Part shown: in pieces, positions 1 to 11,580 of the stretch
Numbering within the stretch: the first letter of the stretch is position 1
Layout: every line of letters starts with the position of its first letter
Assembly (NCBI RefSeq): GCF_008831285.2
Contig: NC_045144.1
Span: 9,153,886 to 9,217,885, forward strand
DNA: 64,000 nucleotides
Direction of reading: 5' to 3'
Source of the DNA: Nymphaea colorata
Taxonomy: Eukaryota; Streptophyta; Magnoliopsida; Nymphaeales; Nymphaeaceae
Made by a program: the position numbers and the translations under genes
Notes under the pieces: generated by a model
Told to the model about the DNA's origin: nothing
Database searches by the model: none
The model's input: only the letters and a program-made list of their open reading frames with translations

Positions 1-105
1 TAATGCCTCGAAACAAGCAAGAATCTTTCCTTTTCGTTTTGACAGTCCAAAGGCTTTTCCACTTAATGTATTTCTTAGCAACAAGGACAGACCACCACTT
101 AGTCA
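1..105 (-). pseudogene. LINE reverse-transcriptase ORF, C-terminal fragment
   Basis: Read on the minus strand, this stretch gives an open peptide with the pattern LTKWWSVLVAKKYIKW followed by a Trp/Arg/Lys-rich stretch. That is the kind of sequence found after the reverse transcriptase of plant LINEs. It continues directly from the minus-strand peptide ending near 573 (EGGVRL...ALQVGMQTP) once the MITE at 109-569 is ignored, so the two pieces belong to one ancestral ORF. The element runs off the left edge of the window, so its 3' end and poly(A) tail are not visible. Assignment rests on family-motif recognition, not on a database search. Confidence 0.6.
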
Positions 106-108
106 GGC

Positions 109-569
109 CTGTTTGGTTGGAAGGAAAGAGAGGGAAAGGGAGGGATTGAGCAATCCCTCCTGTGTTTGGTTGGCTAATTAGAAAGGAGGGAAAGAGAGAA
201 AATCTATTTGGATGGGAGGGGAGGAAAAAAAAAGAAAAGGAAATGATTGTATAGTGTAAATCCAATCCCTCCCAAATCGGACGGATTGGGAGGGAAAGGA
301 AAGGGATTAAGTGCAAAAGTGTTGGCTGCCCACAATACCCTTCCACGTTTTTTTTCTCCATGCCTCCCAACCTTTTGACTATTGAGGGTATGATTATAAA
401 TTAAATCATTTCATTTCCATTTCACTCACTTTTATCCAAACAGCTTTTATAATCACCTCTTTCCATTCCCTTTCCTTCCCTTTCCTTTCTCTTTCCTTTC
501 CTTTCCTTTCCTTTCCTTTCCCTCCCTTTCCCTCCATCTCTTTCCCTCCCTTTCCCTCCAACCAAACAG
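109..569. mobile_element. MITE (461 bp) inserted in the LINE
   Basis: The ends are inverted copies: CTGTTTGGTTGG at the left and CCAACCAAACAG at the right. Inside them lie purine-rich GGAAGG/GGGAAAGG and complementary CCTTTCC tracts, so the whole element can fold back. It is flanked by GGC on both sides (106-108 and 570-572), a 3-bp duplication. It has no coding capacity; the two GK/ER-rich ORFs across 406-616 are low-complexity shadows. A 3-bp duplication is known for PIF/Harbinger (usually TWA) and CACTA elements. GGC is atypical for Tourist MITEs, so the superfamily is left open. Confidence 0.75.
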
Positions 570-572
570 GGC

Positions 573-2354
573 GTCTGCATACCAACTTGAAGAGCAAGTT
601 CTAGCCATCTTAGCAAAGTTCAAAGTCTTACACCTCCTTCACCTATCAGGTGGCACATTCTTGCCCAACCCTTATAATCAGGCCTTCTATTATCAGCCTG
701 CTCACCCCAGAGGAAAGCTGCCATGTACCTTTTAAGTTGCCCAATGATGACCAGCGGAAGATAGAAAATACCACTCCAGACGTCGATCACGTGGCTCAAA
801 ACATATTTAACGAGGCAGCGCCTTCCTGCACAAGAAAGGGTTTCAGTATTTCAAGTAGCCAATTTTTTAGTCACTTTGTCTAGTAGAGGAGAACAAGTCT
901 CCAAACAGATATTCCCAATGAATAGGGGCAGGCTCAAATAAGTGGTAGGAAGGGAAATTGTTAGCCAATTTAAAATCCTATGTAGGGCATCAATCTGATT
1001 AGAATTGGCATTAAAGAATATAAAACCAGATTTTTCCTCGTTTGTCTTGAGGGCCACACAACCAGCCAAATCCTGCAAAGAAGCACGTATTTATGAAATA
1101 GATTTAGTAGAAGTATTAGAAAAGATGAGCACATTGTCTGCATATGAAATAATCGGAGGACAGGCCCCCATCTAGTCCAAATAGAGTGTTTTGAGCAAAC
1201 CTGCAGTCACCTTGGCTTTCAGATGGCAGGTAAACATTTTCATCACCACGGACAAAGGGTCTCCCTGGCACAGCCCATGTTTAAGATCAAAATATTCTAT
1301 GGGACACCCATTAGTCATAACACAAGCAGATGCAGATGAGAAGCATATTGGTAGCCGATTGACCCAAACGTCACTGAAACCCAAAGCATGTAAGGATGTC
1401 TGGAGAGAGGACCAGCTATTCAGCTAACACAGTCTTAGGATTTTGCCAAGTCAATCTTGAGACAACATGACCGATTCAGGGAATTCATGATCTCATGAGC
1501 ACTAGTTGCATTATCTGGAACAAATCTCCCAGGCGAAAAAGCAGATTGACTAGCATCTAATATTGTCGCAAGACAATCTTTCATCCTGCAAGCCATCAAT
1601 TTAGAAATGAATTTGTAAGTAGATTTACACAAAGGAATAGGTCTAAAGTATGGCATTCTCTCTTTTTGGAATGAGCACAATCTGCCTATTCATTTTCTTA
1701 ACTACCTTGCATGTGTTAAGAAAGGAATTAACCATTTTCAATAGATCCCGCCCGACCACCTCCTAATGGGTTTGATAGGAGGAGGTCAGAAAACCATCCG
1801 GGCTTGGACACTGTCGGGATCGAGGTAAAAGTAATATGTTTGAGCTCCTCTAAAGAAATGGCCCAGTGACATCATTAATCTCATGTTAGATTTTTTGTCC
1901 CTTGAAGAGCCCAGGAGCACCACTACCTGCCATTGTTGCTAATAAGTCAACAAAGTAACTCTCACAAAAAAACCTTGTATTTCGGTCTCACTTGGCTAAC
2001 CACTTTATCCTTGATTTCTGTCTCCAGACACTCTCCTCCTCCATTAAAGTGGTCTGAAGTTCCTTGCACAAGGTGAAGAGCCACACATTCGCACCCCAAA
2101 CACCCTATTCCACTTCGCCTTGAGGAATGTCAATAGCCGACTGAAGACTACGAAGTCTGTCCTGGGTCCATCCTACAGACTTTTTCCAAATAGATAGCTC
2201 AGAGCTCAGGATTTCATAAACAGGGATTTTCCACACTTGCTCCACTAACTGCCGACATTCTGCTTTAGTATTTAAAGTAGCGGATGACAATGCTGGCCAA
2301 AGTGCACATTAAGAATTAAAGGAGAGCGATCTAATGAAACAATAGGGAGTACCT
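573..2354 (-). pseudogene. LINE reverse transcriptase, decayed
   Basis: Several minus-strand blocks in changing frames match plant LINE (non-LTR) reverse transcriptase, in the expected order from high to low coordinate. A Trp-rich linker lies at 2105-2290. A degenerate PSPDGF motif lies near 1786-1806 (PGPDGF in relatives). The block FRPIPLCKSTYKFISKLMA through QSAFSPGR lies at 1435-1680, and GLCQGDPLS at 1172-1384. A YLSLPLF block lies at 851-1078, and FLWGE...EGGVRL at 590-760. Stops and frameshifts separate the blocks, so no working polymerase can be made. The ORF continues upstream beyond the Harbinger-like insertion into the endonuclease at 6292-6812. Confidence 0.8.
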
Positions 2355-3032
2355 TAAGAGGTCGTTTGATTGCTGTCCATTAGGACAGGACGTCCTATCC
2401 ATTACATTACTGCCATGCTCTCATGGACAATGATGTTTTTTGACCACTGTTTGATTACTTTAGGAACATAACACTGCGTTTTTCTTGTCCGGCGTTTGTT
2501 TCGTATATGTTTGTTCTGTCCATTCTGTCTGATGTTTGTTTTTGTCTTGTTTGTTCTGTTTGTCCTGTTTGGTGTTTTTATGTTTTGTTTGAACTGTTTG
2601 TTATATCCGATGTTTGTATCTTCTCTAATCAGTTTTGGCTATGATATTTGTTTTGTCCGCTATATGATGACAAGAATATCTTATTTTTTTTTAAACAGGT
2701 TATATCAAAACAAGTATAAAATTCATAACAACATATTATATGCAAATCAATACATTCAATAACACGATTTATAAAAAATCAACTCTTTCAATAGAGGCAT
2801 ATATATAACAAAAAACATCATTACTGTAAAATGTTCAAACATCTATATAATCACCAGTATCAAGTAAAACTACAAAATACAAATAGTCTAAAATGTTCAA
2901 TTGTTCAAAGCCATATGTTAGAGTACATTGACACAAAAATGTGGTTCCTATATAGTCATCTTCTGTCCTGCACACTACTCTTCCCATTGAAGCTATGTAA
3001 TACTTGAGAATGTTAATACAAGAATACAACAG

Positions 3033-3093
<61 letters not shown>
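3033..3093. repeat. (TG)n(TA)n microsatellite
   Basis: A compound dinucleotide repeat, about 10 TG units followed by about 20 TA units, inside the Harbinger-like element. The minus-strand ORF across it (2835-3104) is a repeat artefact. Confidence 0.95.
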
Positions 3094-3096
<3 letters not shown>

Positions 3097-4723
3097 AGAT
3101 GCAAAAATGCTAACCCAGTTGGAATTGTATCCTAATAGTAAACTTATGAAGGGAAAAATAGCATTATATTTAGTAGTAGTCTAACGTGAAAATGGGACAT
3201 ATCTTAATTAACATCGAGAATGAGATTTGGGTGACAGTAAAATACAGTTATCATGTTTGTTCTTGGAAAGATGCCAACACCCTTTCTACCTACACTGCAT
3301 TGAAAAGATGCCAACGCCCTTTCTTGTTAACAGTCAACATAGAGAACAGCCATGGACTAGTGGACCACTAATGGCCATTCTGCACAGTTCAGATTCTGGT
3401 TCGCTTTCTTCTTGTACACAAGAGAAAAGGACAAGGATATGGAATGGCTATGCATGAATTCAATCATCCATGTGTTTATGTGATGATGGTACGGTATGAT
3501 TGTGCATGAAGTTGGTAATGCATGTGTTTATGTGATGATGGTATGCGATGAGTACTGTCCAAAAAGCTCATCATGCTTATGTTACAAGGATATGATTGTG
3601 CATGAAATTGGTAATGCTCATAAATAGCAGAAGTCATGTTTGATTTTGAGAGGGTAGAACCGAATAAATGGCACAAGATCATCAACCAACCAATATAGCA
3701 TAATATTTAAAGTAACACACGAAAAGGACTGATCAACATAGAACTTAGAAGATACTGGTTGATCCTCAGTAAGCATGTGTACATCATATCTAAACATCAT
3801 GTTCATTATCGATTATTTAGTTCATCTCTGAGAGCATGTTATTCCATTACAATATTCAATAAGGCCTAAGAAGTACCCCTTTCCTGTCCTACAATACTAA
3901 AAAGCAATGAATTAATCAAGGAAAGTGCAGTGTTGCTTCTTGTGACATCATCCATGCAACTCCTTTCTGTTCATTGATATTGCAGACATAAGCAAGGCAA
4001 CCTACTTCATGCAGCTTGCGTAGTCCACTTCTCTCGCCACTACAGGACTCGCAAACTCACTTCAAAGCTCACTCCTACCACACAATTGCTCCCAACCGAC
4101 ACTTACTGATTCCATTGCTCTCCATTCATCATTTTAAGAAGAAAAGAGAAAATCACATCTCTCAATTCAATCTTCAACTACAAAACCTCAAACACAATAG
4201 AAAGATGGCATTTTCTAATGGAAGCTCTTCTCACACTAGTTCAAACAGCCTTCATTAACACACATTCATCAGAAAAGCCATATTCACAGAATCACAAAGT
4301 TGTGTTTGGAAACAAATTAGATATGTTAGTTTCCTGGAAATTGGTGTTTTAGCAGCTAACTTTGAACTGCCTATGGGTCAAATTGTTGTTGAAATCATCG
4401 CCTCAATTGGGTGGGTTTATTACATTGTCCTAACTAGTCCACCCGACCCAAATCTGTTATATTGAGTAAGACATCCGACTCACTGAATTTGACTCGTAAG
4501 GGGCCTCTTCTACTTAGACCCTGGTCAGGTCTAATACAATGACAGTATCTTATAAATATGTTTTGGCACAGAACTAAAGGACTAAAAAATAGCAACAATC
4601 AAGCATATTCATTAGCAATTTAAAAAATATAATGATGTTCATTGATATTGGACCATCAATATTGGCATAGATGTCCATCTGAAAAGCAATAAAATTTATT
4701 GATACAGACAGAAAATTCAATAC

Positions 4724-5600
4724 CTTGTGCAAATGAAATTTCACTTCTTCGACAACTACAATTATGTCAGTTGCTAGCTCTGATGCCACAAACCTGCATG
4801 ATTTATCAAAATTAAAGACAGAAAGGGAATTAGTCAATCATGAGAACATTTTTTCTGTCAATACAAAGAAACAACTCAAACTTTACAAAGAAGGTCAAAT
4901 CCATATTTAAACATGAAAAGGATGGCTTGAGGTACACATCATGCACAGGTAATTTCAAGGGATTGCACTGCAAATTGCCAAAGCCACCACATGATTACAA
5001 ATAACATGCTTGGACAATTTCTAAATCATGCAGAAATAGCATGCTGCAATGTTACTGAGTGCATTAGTGGGATCAGTTAAACCATCTAGATTGTAAGAAC
5101 TTCTAAACACAAAGAAACCATTGTACAAAATAAGCCTGTTAATATATTTTATAAAAACTATCCAAAATCTCAACTAAACCAGGCAGTTCATGAAGAGAGT
5201 TCTTATGCCTATAAATGGTTTAAAATTGGATTGCCAAGCAGCTGACTAGCCATTTATTGGAACAAGAATTCTAAAGATCATGTTTCCGTGAGCAGGATGC
5301 AATCAATATGCACATACATGCATCTAAGTTCTAACCATTTTTGCATCTCAGCTTGAGAATCTGAGATATCAAAATATTAATACAACATATGTCATGCTAA
5401 GACCTTTGCTTCACAAACGCCTACAATGGAGAAGCAGCCGTAAGACAGGGACATACCTGTGGAATGGGTAGATTGCTTGATTGGCAGGGCGAGGGATAGC
5501 TTCAATCCACTGCACGTTTGAAGGAGGCAAGAGGTTGAGGGAGGGTGAAGAAGCGTGAGGGGCAAGGAAGACAAGAAGGGGCTACAGGGCGAGGGCAAAA
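4724..5600 (-). pseudogene. Possible captured gene fragment, two exon-like blocks
   Basis: On the minus strand a block ending at 5457 is followed by a donor-like CCACAG/GTATGT. A second block (4793-4724, 70 nt) is preceded by CATGCAG and followed by CACAAG/GTATTG. Spliced at these sites, the reading frame stays open: the first block ends NVQWIEAIPRPANQAIYPFH and the second encodes FVASELATDIIVVVEEVKFH and three more residues. A plant telo-box-like AACCCTAG lies just upstream near 5602-5609, as in many plant 5' UTRs. No start codon is visible and a stop lies upstream in the same frame, so this would be a truncated fragment. I do not recognise the protein family. Confidence 0.3.
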
Positions 5601-6291
5601 ACCCTAGTTATTACAAATCAGAGACAAGGAGGGAGTGAGAGAGAAAACAAGAGAACGGGAGAAAAAGAGAACCAGACCTCACATGGAAAAAGCTATTCAC
5701 CCAACGATGGACTTGCAGTAACGAGGTGATGGCACGACCCGTCGTCGTCTTTCTCTCCTTCTTCCTTCTTCCAACTCAAGAGGTCGATGAACGGCAAAGA
5801 CCAAAGGGGGCAGATAACTCCCTCAATGACTCCGACGGACCTAAAACCAGAAACAAAAAGGGCTAGGGCTCGGGAGATAGAGGAGAAGGAGAGAAACGGG
5901 AAGGGCTAGGGCAGCTTGACGGTGAAGGCAGGGGTGGAGATGGAGGAGAAAGGCAGCACGGGGGCCGAGAAGGAGGATAAGGAGAGAAAGACAATGGGGA
6001 CAAGCGTAGAGATGGAGTAAAAAGGCAGTTCAGGGGCGGAGATGGAGGAGGAGAGAAAGGCAATGGGTCGAGGGCTGGGGGTCAGGGGCTCAAGGTTGGG
6101 GGCGGGAGGGGATGTTTTGTTTGTTCCGAGAGTTAGCTCGGAACAGAGTGGAACAGAAATAGAATTTATATTCATGTCCAATCGTTCGTCGTGTCCAGCC
6201 TGTCCTGTGTCCAGCGTTTGATGAAAAAATCAACTAAACAGGACACGCGTGTCCTGTTTCGCGTGTCATGTGGCCATCAAACGACCTCTAA

Positions 6292-6812
6292 GAGAAGATG
6301 CCTTATCCACCGTTTTTCACCATAATTGATTGACAAAACACCAATCCAAATTCGTTTATCATCTAATTTGTTATTGGATCATGGGTACATTCTTGTAGGA
6401 TCCTCCAAGGTCTTCAGCTCACTGTTTAATCTAAAACAATTAAAATCGGGACAAGAACTCACATTTGGATGTTTACCCGTTTTATCAGGAGCACTAGAGA
6501 TTGCATTAAAATCTCCCATCAATGCACAAGAAAGGTCCAAATTGAGGACTAAATTCCCAAGTTGACAAAAAGCTATCCTCTGGAGCGCTGGATCATTGGG
6601 CATGTAAACACTACTCATATAGAATTTCTCCCCATTCTCTTTGTTAGTGCAAAGAAAAAGAATCCAAAGTCAGAAAACAAAATGAACCTGAGCCAAGATC
6701 CAGGTGGGATCCCAAGCTCCCATAGCAACACCATAACAATAAGGTACATTGGAAGTAACAACATATCTATGAAAAGAAGAAACTCTGCCTGTTGAATATG
6801 GCCCATTCAAAA
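6292..6812 (-). pseudogene. LINE apurinic-type endonuclease, fragment
   Basis: Minus-strand blocks read VYMPNDPALQR and then LMGDFNAISSAPDKTGKHP. These correspond to the VYAPN...R and GDFN motifs of the exonuclease/endonuclease/phosphatase-fold nuclease at the N terminus of plant LINEs. The nuclease nicks target DNA to prime reverse transcription. The downstream sequence (WSNNKLDDKRIWIGVL) matches the end of this domain and continues across the TAA insertion site into 2290-2354 (VLPIVSLDRSPLIL). Frameshifts near 6615-6700 break it. The LINE's 5' end is not definable because copia sequence begins around 6845. Confidence 0.75.
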
Positions 6813-6844
6813 TCTCTTACAACACATATAATGATGAATGAACA

Positions 6845-9756
6845 TTCAATGATTTGGTGTCTAAGTGTGTTGAGGAAGAAGAGAGATTGAGGAGTGAGAA
6901 GGTGTATAGATTGCATATGGCTTCTCATAAAGGTCAACATAAAGTTGGACTAAAGAAAATGTCATGAAGAAAAAGGCTAAAATGTAAGCTACAAGAACAT
7001 CTAATCAGTCTACTGTCAAGCCTCATAAAGATGTCTTGTCTATGAAGTACTTATTTTACAAAAAGAATGGACATAAGAAGGGAGACTTTGAGAAGTATGT
7101 CAACTACTTAGTTAAGAAATATAATTTTTCATTAGTTTCTCATGAATGCAACTTGATTAATATTTTAGTTAATAGTTGGTGGGTTGATTCAGATGCCATT
7201 GTTTATATTGTCAATACCTTGCTGGCTTTTCTGAACAAAAGAGAACTAACAAAACATGAACCAAAAACAAGATGTGTTCGCATGTCAAGGACGTTAGGAC
7301 TTGCAGGATGATGCTTTTTGTTTTAGATTTAGTTGATACATTTTATATACCATTTTATGGTTTAAAATTTATTTCTATTTTCAGACTAGACAACTTTGGA
7401 TACTGTTTAAAATTTGAAAATTCAAAATTATTTATTTATAAAGATTCAGTATGTATTGGTTCTGCATATTTGAATGATGGTTTGTATCGTTTAGATGCTA
7501 CGATATATAAATCTCTAATTTGTAACAATATGTCAATTGGTAATAAATGTCACATGCTGAATAATCGATCTTATATGCTTTGGCACCATTTTTTAAGACA
7601 TATCTCTAAGGAGAAAATCCAATGACTTATGAAAAAAAGGATTCTTCAATCCATTGACTTCACAAATTCAAAAACATGTTTAAACTGCATTAAGGCTAAA
7701 CAGATTAACATATACAAGAAATGTACTAAAATGAGTAATAGCAAACTAGAAATTGTGAACATATGTATATATGCAGACCATTTACCCTATGTTACATGGG
7801 CAAGAGGTATCTTGTCACCTTTATTGACAATTACTCTCAGTATCCTTTTATTTAAAAACTTTGAAGTCTATCAAATATTTAAAAACTTTAAGAATGAGGT
7901 ATATGAATAAACTAAAAAAGTAATAAAAGTAATCATATCAGATAGAGGTGGCAATTGCTATCGACGTTTTATTGAGATGGGACAACAGGATAGACCTTTA
8001 GCACATTTTCTAAAAAAAAAATGACATTGTGTCTTAGTACACTATGTTCGGTAGTGCATACCAGAATGGTAGTTGAAAGAAGAAACTACATGCTTAAAGA
8101 AATGGGGTTATCTTATAAAAGTTAAATTATATAACCATTACAAATGCTTTTGACCCTAGAACCACATGTGGTTTCTCCATTGGCTATTCAAAAAGGTCAA
8201 AAAGTTATAGATTTTATTATACATCTCATTCACCACAAATAATAAAAACAGATAAAGCTAAAGTTCTTGAAGATAGTTCTTTGGGAGAAAGGCGTTGCAC
8301 AATCTTTTCTTTGAGGAGATAATAGTGCAATGACTGAACCAAAAGATACATTGACTAATAGACTTCCTATTCTCGTTCACTCAAATGTTGAAATGAATGT
8401 TGATTCAATTACTGAAATCCCAACAATAGAAGAAACACTTGTAGATAATGCTAGTGAGAAATTATAAGAAGGCAAGTTCAGTACGAAATTTTGGTGCCAC
8501 CTTGGAGATTCACAAGGACAAGAAGATCTACTATTCATTTAAATTATGTGATGTACTTGCAGGAGCCCAACGATTTCATAGATAACAATCCAATCACCTT
8601 TATGAAAGCTGGTGAGTATAAGTAATTTGCACCTTATATAGAAGTTATGGAAGAAGAGTTAGACTTTATGGCTAAATATCAACTGTGGGACTTTGTCACT
8701 TTGCCTAAAGGGGTCAAACTCATAGGATGTAAATAGGTATTTAAGATGAAAAAATATCCTAAAGGCAGAATTGAGAGGTACAAGGCAAAGATGGTTGTTA
8801 AAGACTTCACTTAATGAAGGACATTGACTATAATGAGACATTATCTCCTATTTCAATTAAGGAGTCAATGAGGATTATTTTTGCCCTCGTAGCTCATTTT
8901 GACTTAGAGCTAGATTAAATGGATATAAAATCAACTTCCCTAAATGGTGATTTGAATGAAGAGGTTTATATGAAACAATCTCAAGGTTTCTCTAAAGGAG
9001 AATCAGACCATTTGGTTTGCAAGTTAGACAAACCAATATATGAACTTCAAAAAGCCTCCTCGTAATGGTACATCAAGTTTACCAAAGTCATCTTTACTTT
9101 TGGTTTTACTATGAACATTGTTGATCAATACATGTACTTTAAGTTAAGTGAGAATAAGTTCATAATTCTAATACTAAATGTAGAGGACATTTTAATTGCA
9201 ACCAACAATAAGGATATGCTGATAGAGACTAAAGAGTTTCTTTCCTATCGTTTTGAAATGAATGACATGGAAGAATCTGCCTTTGTTCTCGGCATTGAGA
9301 TCCGTTGAGACTAAAATAAAGGTTCATTAGATATCTCTCAAAGAAATTCTATTTATAAGATCCTCAGAGGATATGAGATGGAGAATTGTTCTCCTACTAC
9401 AGTATTCATAGCAAAAGGAGATAAATTGAGCCTGAAAGATTGTCCACATGCTAAAGATGAAAATGTTGCTCACATTTCAAGCAAAGATCATAATTCACTC
9501 AAAGACGGTCGAGCGTAGGCAGGACAGTGACGTAGAATACCACGTCTATGTCAAGCAGACAACTATGACATGTGCTAAAGGTAGATCTAGCTCTTTCAAA
9601 CCGATGAGCCGAACCTAGCCCACCTATCATGTATACAATACCATATGCATCAGCAATTGGTAGCTTGCAGTATGTGCAGATCTATACACAACCCGACGTA
9701 TCATATGCAATTGGGGTCCTTGATAGATTTCAGTCGAGTCCAAGGATTGCTTATTG
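6845..9756 (+). pseudogene. Ty1/copia polyprotein, decayed, upstream part
   Basis: Domains appear in Ty1/copia order but in several frames with many stops. A gag end (LVSKCVEEEERL near 6855) is followed by a damaged zinc knuckle (FYKKNGHKKGDFEKY, 7051-7095). Protease follows at WWVDSDAIVYIVN (7177-7215; relatives have DSGA). The pre-integrase block ends LWHHFLRHISKEKIQ (7580-7624). Damaged integrase covers 7629-8400. Reverse transcriptase covers about 8600-9480, with WDFVTLPKG and a mutated NVEDILIATNN (9180-9213) where relatives carry YVDD. A tract of about 150 bp near 9478-9627 does not fit the family and looks inserted. The last piece, YASAIGSLQYVQIYTQPDVSY, stops at 9756, where the gypsy element is inserted. 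No 5' LTR is visible. Confidence 0.85.
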
Positions 9757-9953
9757 AAAGGTGTAATCACCCCAAATTTTTCTAAAGGACTATGATGTTT
9801 TATCCAAGTGCGAAATTCAAATTTAGGCACAAGATTTCCAAAATACTACTCTCAGATCCAAATTAAATCCAAAATAGAACTCTCAGATCCAAATTAAATC
9901 CAAAATACTACTTGTAGATCCAAAACCCAAGTTCAGATCCAAATCAATCATTT

Positions 9954-10439
9954 AAGACCGATTTGCCCCTCCTTTTGACCATAAAACCTCATTTAGAGGG
10001 TGATTTTAGTCTTTTTCAAACAAGACCGATTTCCCCTCCTTTTGACCAAAAAACCTTCTTTTAGAGGGTGATTTTAGTCTTTTTCAAACAAGACCGATTT
10101 GCCCCTCCTTTTGACCAAAAAACCTTCTTTTAGAGGGTGATTTTAGTCTTTTTTAAACAAGACCGATTTGCCCCTCCTTTTGACCAAAAAACCTTCTTTT
10201 AGAGGGTGATTTTAGTCTTTTTTTTAAACAAGACCGATTTACCCCTCCTTTTGACCAAAAAACCTTCTTTTAGAGGGTGATTTTAGTCTTTTTGGTAAAC
10301 AAGACCGATTTGCCCCTCCTTTTGACCAAAAAACCTTCTTTTAGAGGGTGATTTTAGTCTTTTTGGGTGGACAAGACTCATTTGCCCTTCCTTTTGGCCA
10401 AAAAATCTCTTTTTGGAGGGTGATTTTAGTCTTTTTAGG
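9954..10439 (+). repeat. Seven 68-72-bp tandem units upstream of the LTR promoter
   Basis: Units begin AAGACCGATTTGCCCCTCC and end GTGATTTTAGTCTTTTT plus a variable tail. Starts lie near 9954, 10022, 10090, 10158, 10228, 10299 and 10372. They end about 40 bp before the TATA box, where U3 enhancer repeats usually lie. The 3' LTR carries only five units (28776-29125). An enhancer role is inference from position. Confidence 0.9.
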
Positions 10440-10480
10440 TCAAAAAAATTCAAATTTTGGGTTTTGGCTCCAAAATCCTC

Positions 10481-10488
10481 TATAAATA
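10481..10488 (+). promoter_or_regulatory. LTR TATA box
   Basis: TATAAATA lies after the tandem units and before a C-rich stretch and a CT-rich leader, as expected for the U3 core promoter. The same box is at 29165-29172 in the 3' LTR. In the copy after the N gap (16743-16749) one A is missing. Confidence 0.75.
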
Positions 10489-10706
10489 CCCCCCCATATC
10501 CCCCCTCTTGGGCAAGATTGGTCATTGGGAGAAACTCTAGTGTATTCTCACTTGAAGACTTAGAGTTTCTCTTGAGCTCTCTCTCTCTCTCCCTCTTCCT
10601 CTTTTCATTTCCTTCTCCAACTTAGAGCAAGCACTTTTGGAGCTTCATTCAAAAGGGGATCTTCAAGTGAATGTGTTCATCTTCCTTAAGTCATTTCCTA
10701 TTAGAG

Positions 10707-10712
10707 GTATGT
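10707..10712 (+). promoter_or_regulatory. Candidate splice donor in the LTR leader
   Basis: The sequence AGAG/GTATGT matches the plant donor consensus and lies about 220 nt downstream of the TATA box, in the presumed R/U5 leader. An acceptor-like pyrimidine tract ending TTTTAG lies at 14030-14043, 14 nt before the ORF1 ATG. Splicing between them would remove about 3.3 kb of leader. This is inference; Ogre-type elements are known to be spliced, but at a pro/pol intron. Confidence 0.35.
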
Positions 10713-10834
10713 AATCTTCATCTCTCTCATTCCTTTCTTCTTTCTTTTCATTAATGTTCTTATTATTATGTTATTTCTTTCTCTTAAACATAATGTTGTT
10801 GTTGTTTTCATTTTCTCTTCTCATCTTCATCTCC

Positions 10835-11580
10835 CCATGGCCAAAGGAGATAGCACTCAACCTCTTTTTAGAGACAAGAGGCTATGCTCAAATGCACCGG
10901 GAGCATGAGAAGATGAGATGATATCTTATTTTATGATTAAATCATGTTCTTTCAAGTATTCTTGTTGTTCTTGTTCTTTCTCTATATTAATATCTTATTG
11001 CTCTTTCTTCTCTTCAATAATATATTCTTGTTGTTGTTATTCTTTTCCTTAATGAATATATTTTTGTTGTTATTGTTATTTCATTTCTTCAATAGTCTTG
11101 TCCTTGTTATTTTTTTTTTTCTTTCTTCTTCCTCTTTCCATGACCAAAGGAGATAGCCCTCAATCTCTTTTTAGAGACAAGAGGCTATGTTCAAGTGCAT
11201 TGGGAGTGTGAAAAGATGAGAAGATCTTTCGTTTCATGATTGAATCATGTTTTCTCTTTTATTAAATATAACATTGTATCTCTTTCTATATTTTCTTCTC
11301 ATCTTCATCTCCCCACGGCTAAAAAAGGTAGCTCTCAATCTCTTTTTAGAGACAAGAGGCTATACTCAAAGTGCACCGGGAGCATGGAAAGATGAGATGA
11401 TCTTTCATTTTAATCATGTTCTTTCTTTTCATGAATACATTCTTATTGTTTTTTTTTTGTTTCCTCTTATTTTCCTCTCTTCCTCATTTCTCCATGGCCA
11501 AAAGAGATAGCTCTCAATCTCTATTTTAGAGTCAAGAGGCTATACTCAAGTGCACCGGGAACATGAGAAGATGAAGTGGT
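10835..11580 (+). repeat. Four dispersed copies of a ~90-bp LTR motif
   Basis: Copies start near 10835, 11139, 11313 and 11492. Each reads CCATGGCCAAAGGAGATAG (with variants), then CTCAACCTCTTTTTAGAGAC, AAGAGGCTATGCTCAA, a GCACCGGGAGCATG block and AGATGAGATGAT. Two short inverted repeats recur inside: CCTCT...AGAGG and, in copy 1, ATGCTC...GAGCAT. Spacers are CT/TTG-rich. The same series is in the other two LTR copies. Function unknown. Confidence 0.85.

Larger units (their letters stand above)
2358..6288. mobile_element. PIF/Harbinger-like DNA transposon, 3.9 kb, non-autonomous
   Basis: The ends are perfect 13-bp inverted repeats: GAGGTCGTTTGAT at 2358-2370 and ATCAAACGACCTC at 6276-6288. 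They are flanked by the direct duplication TAA (2355-2357 and 6289-6291). Removing the element rejoins the LINE reading frame at its endonuclease/linker boundary, which confirms the limits. The subterminal regions hold several GTTTGAT and GGACA/TGTCC repeats. No transposase-like ORF is recognisable inside, so it was probably mobilised in trans. The interior is AT-rich with a TG/TA microsatellite, short direct repeats near 3266/3301 and 3470-3620, and a purine-rich right end (5860-6110). Superfamily is inferred from the TWA-type duplication and terminus. Confidence 0.8.

Noticed and set aside
4016-4258. 80-codon plus ORF ending MAFSNGSSSHTSSNSLH as a Harbinger accessory protein
   Set aside because: No Myb/SANT pattern and no splice-supported continuation.
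5863-6181. Pro/Ser-rich minus ORFs (66 and 91 codons) at the right end of the Harbinger-like element
   Set aside because: Two frames open at once in a purine-rich tract; no transposase or Myb-like motif.
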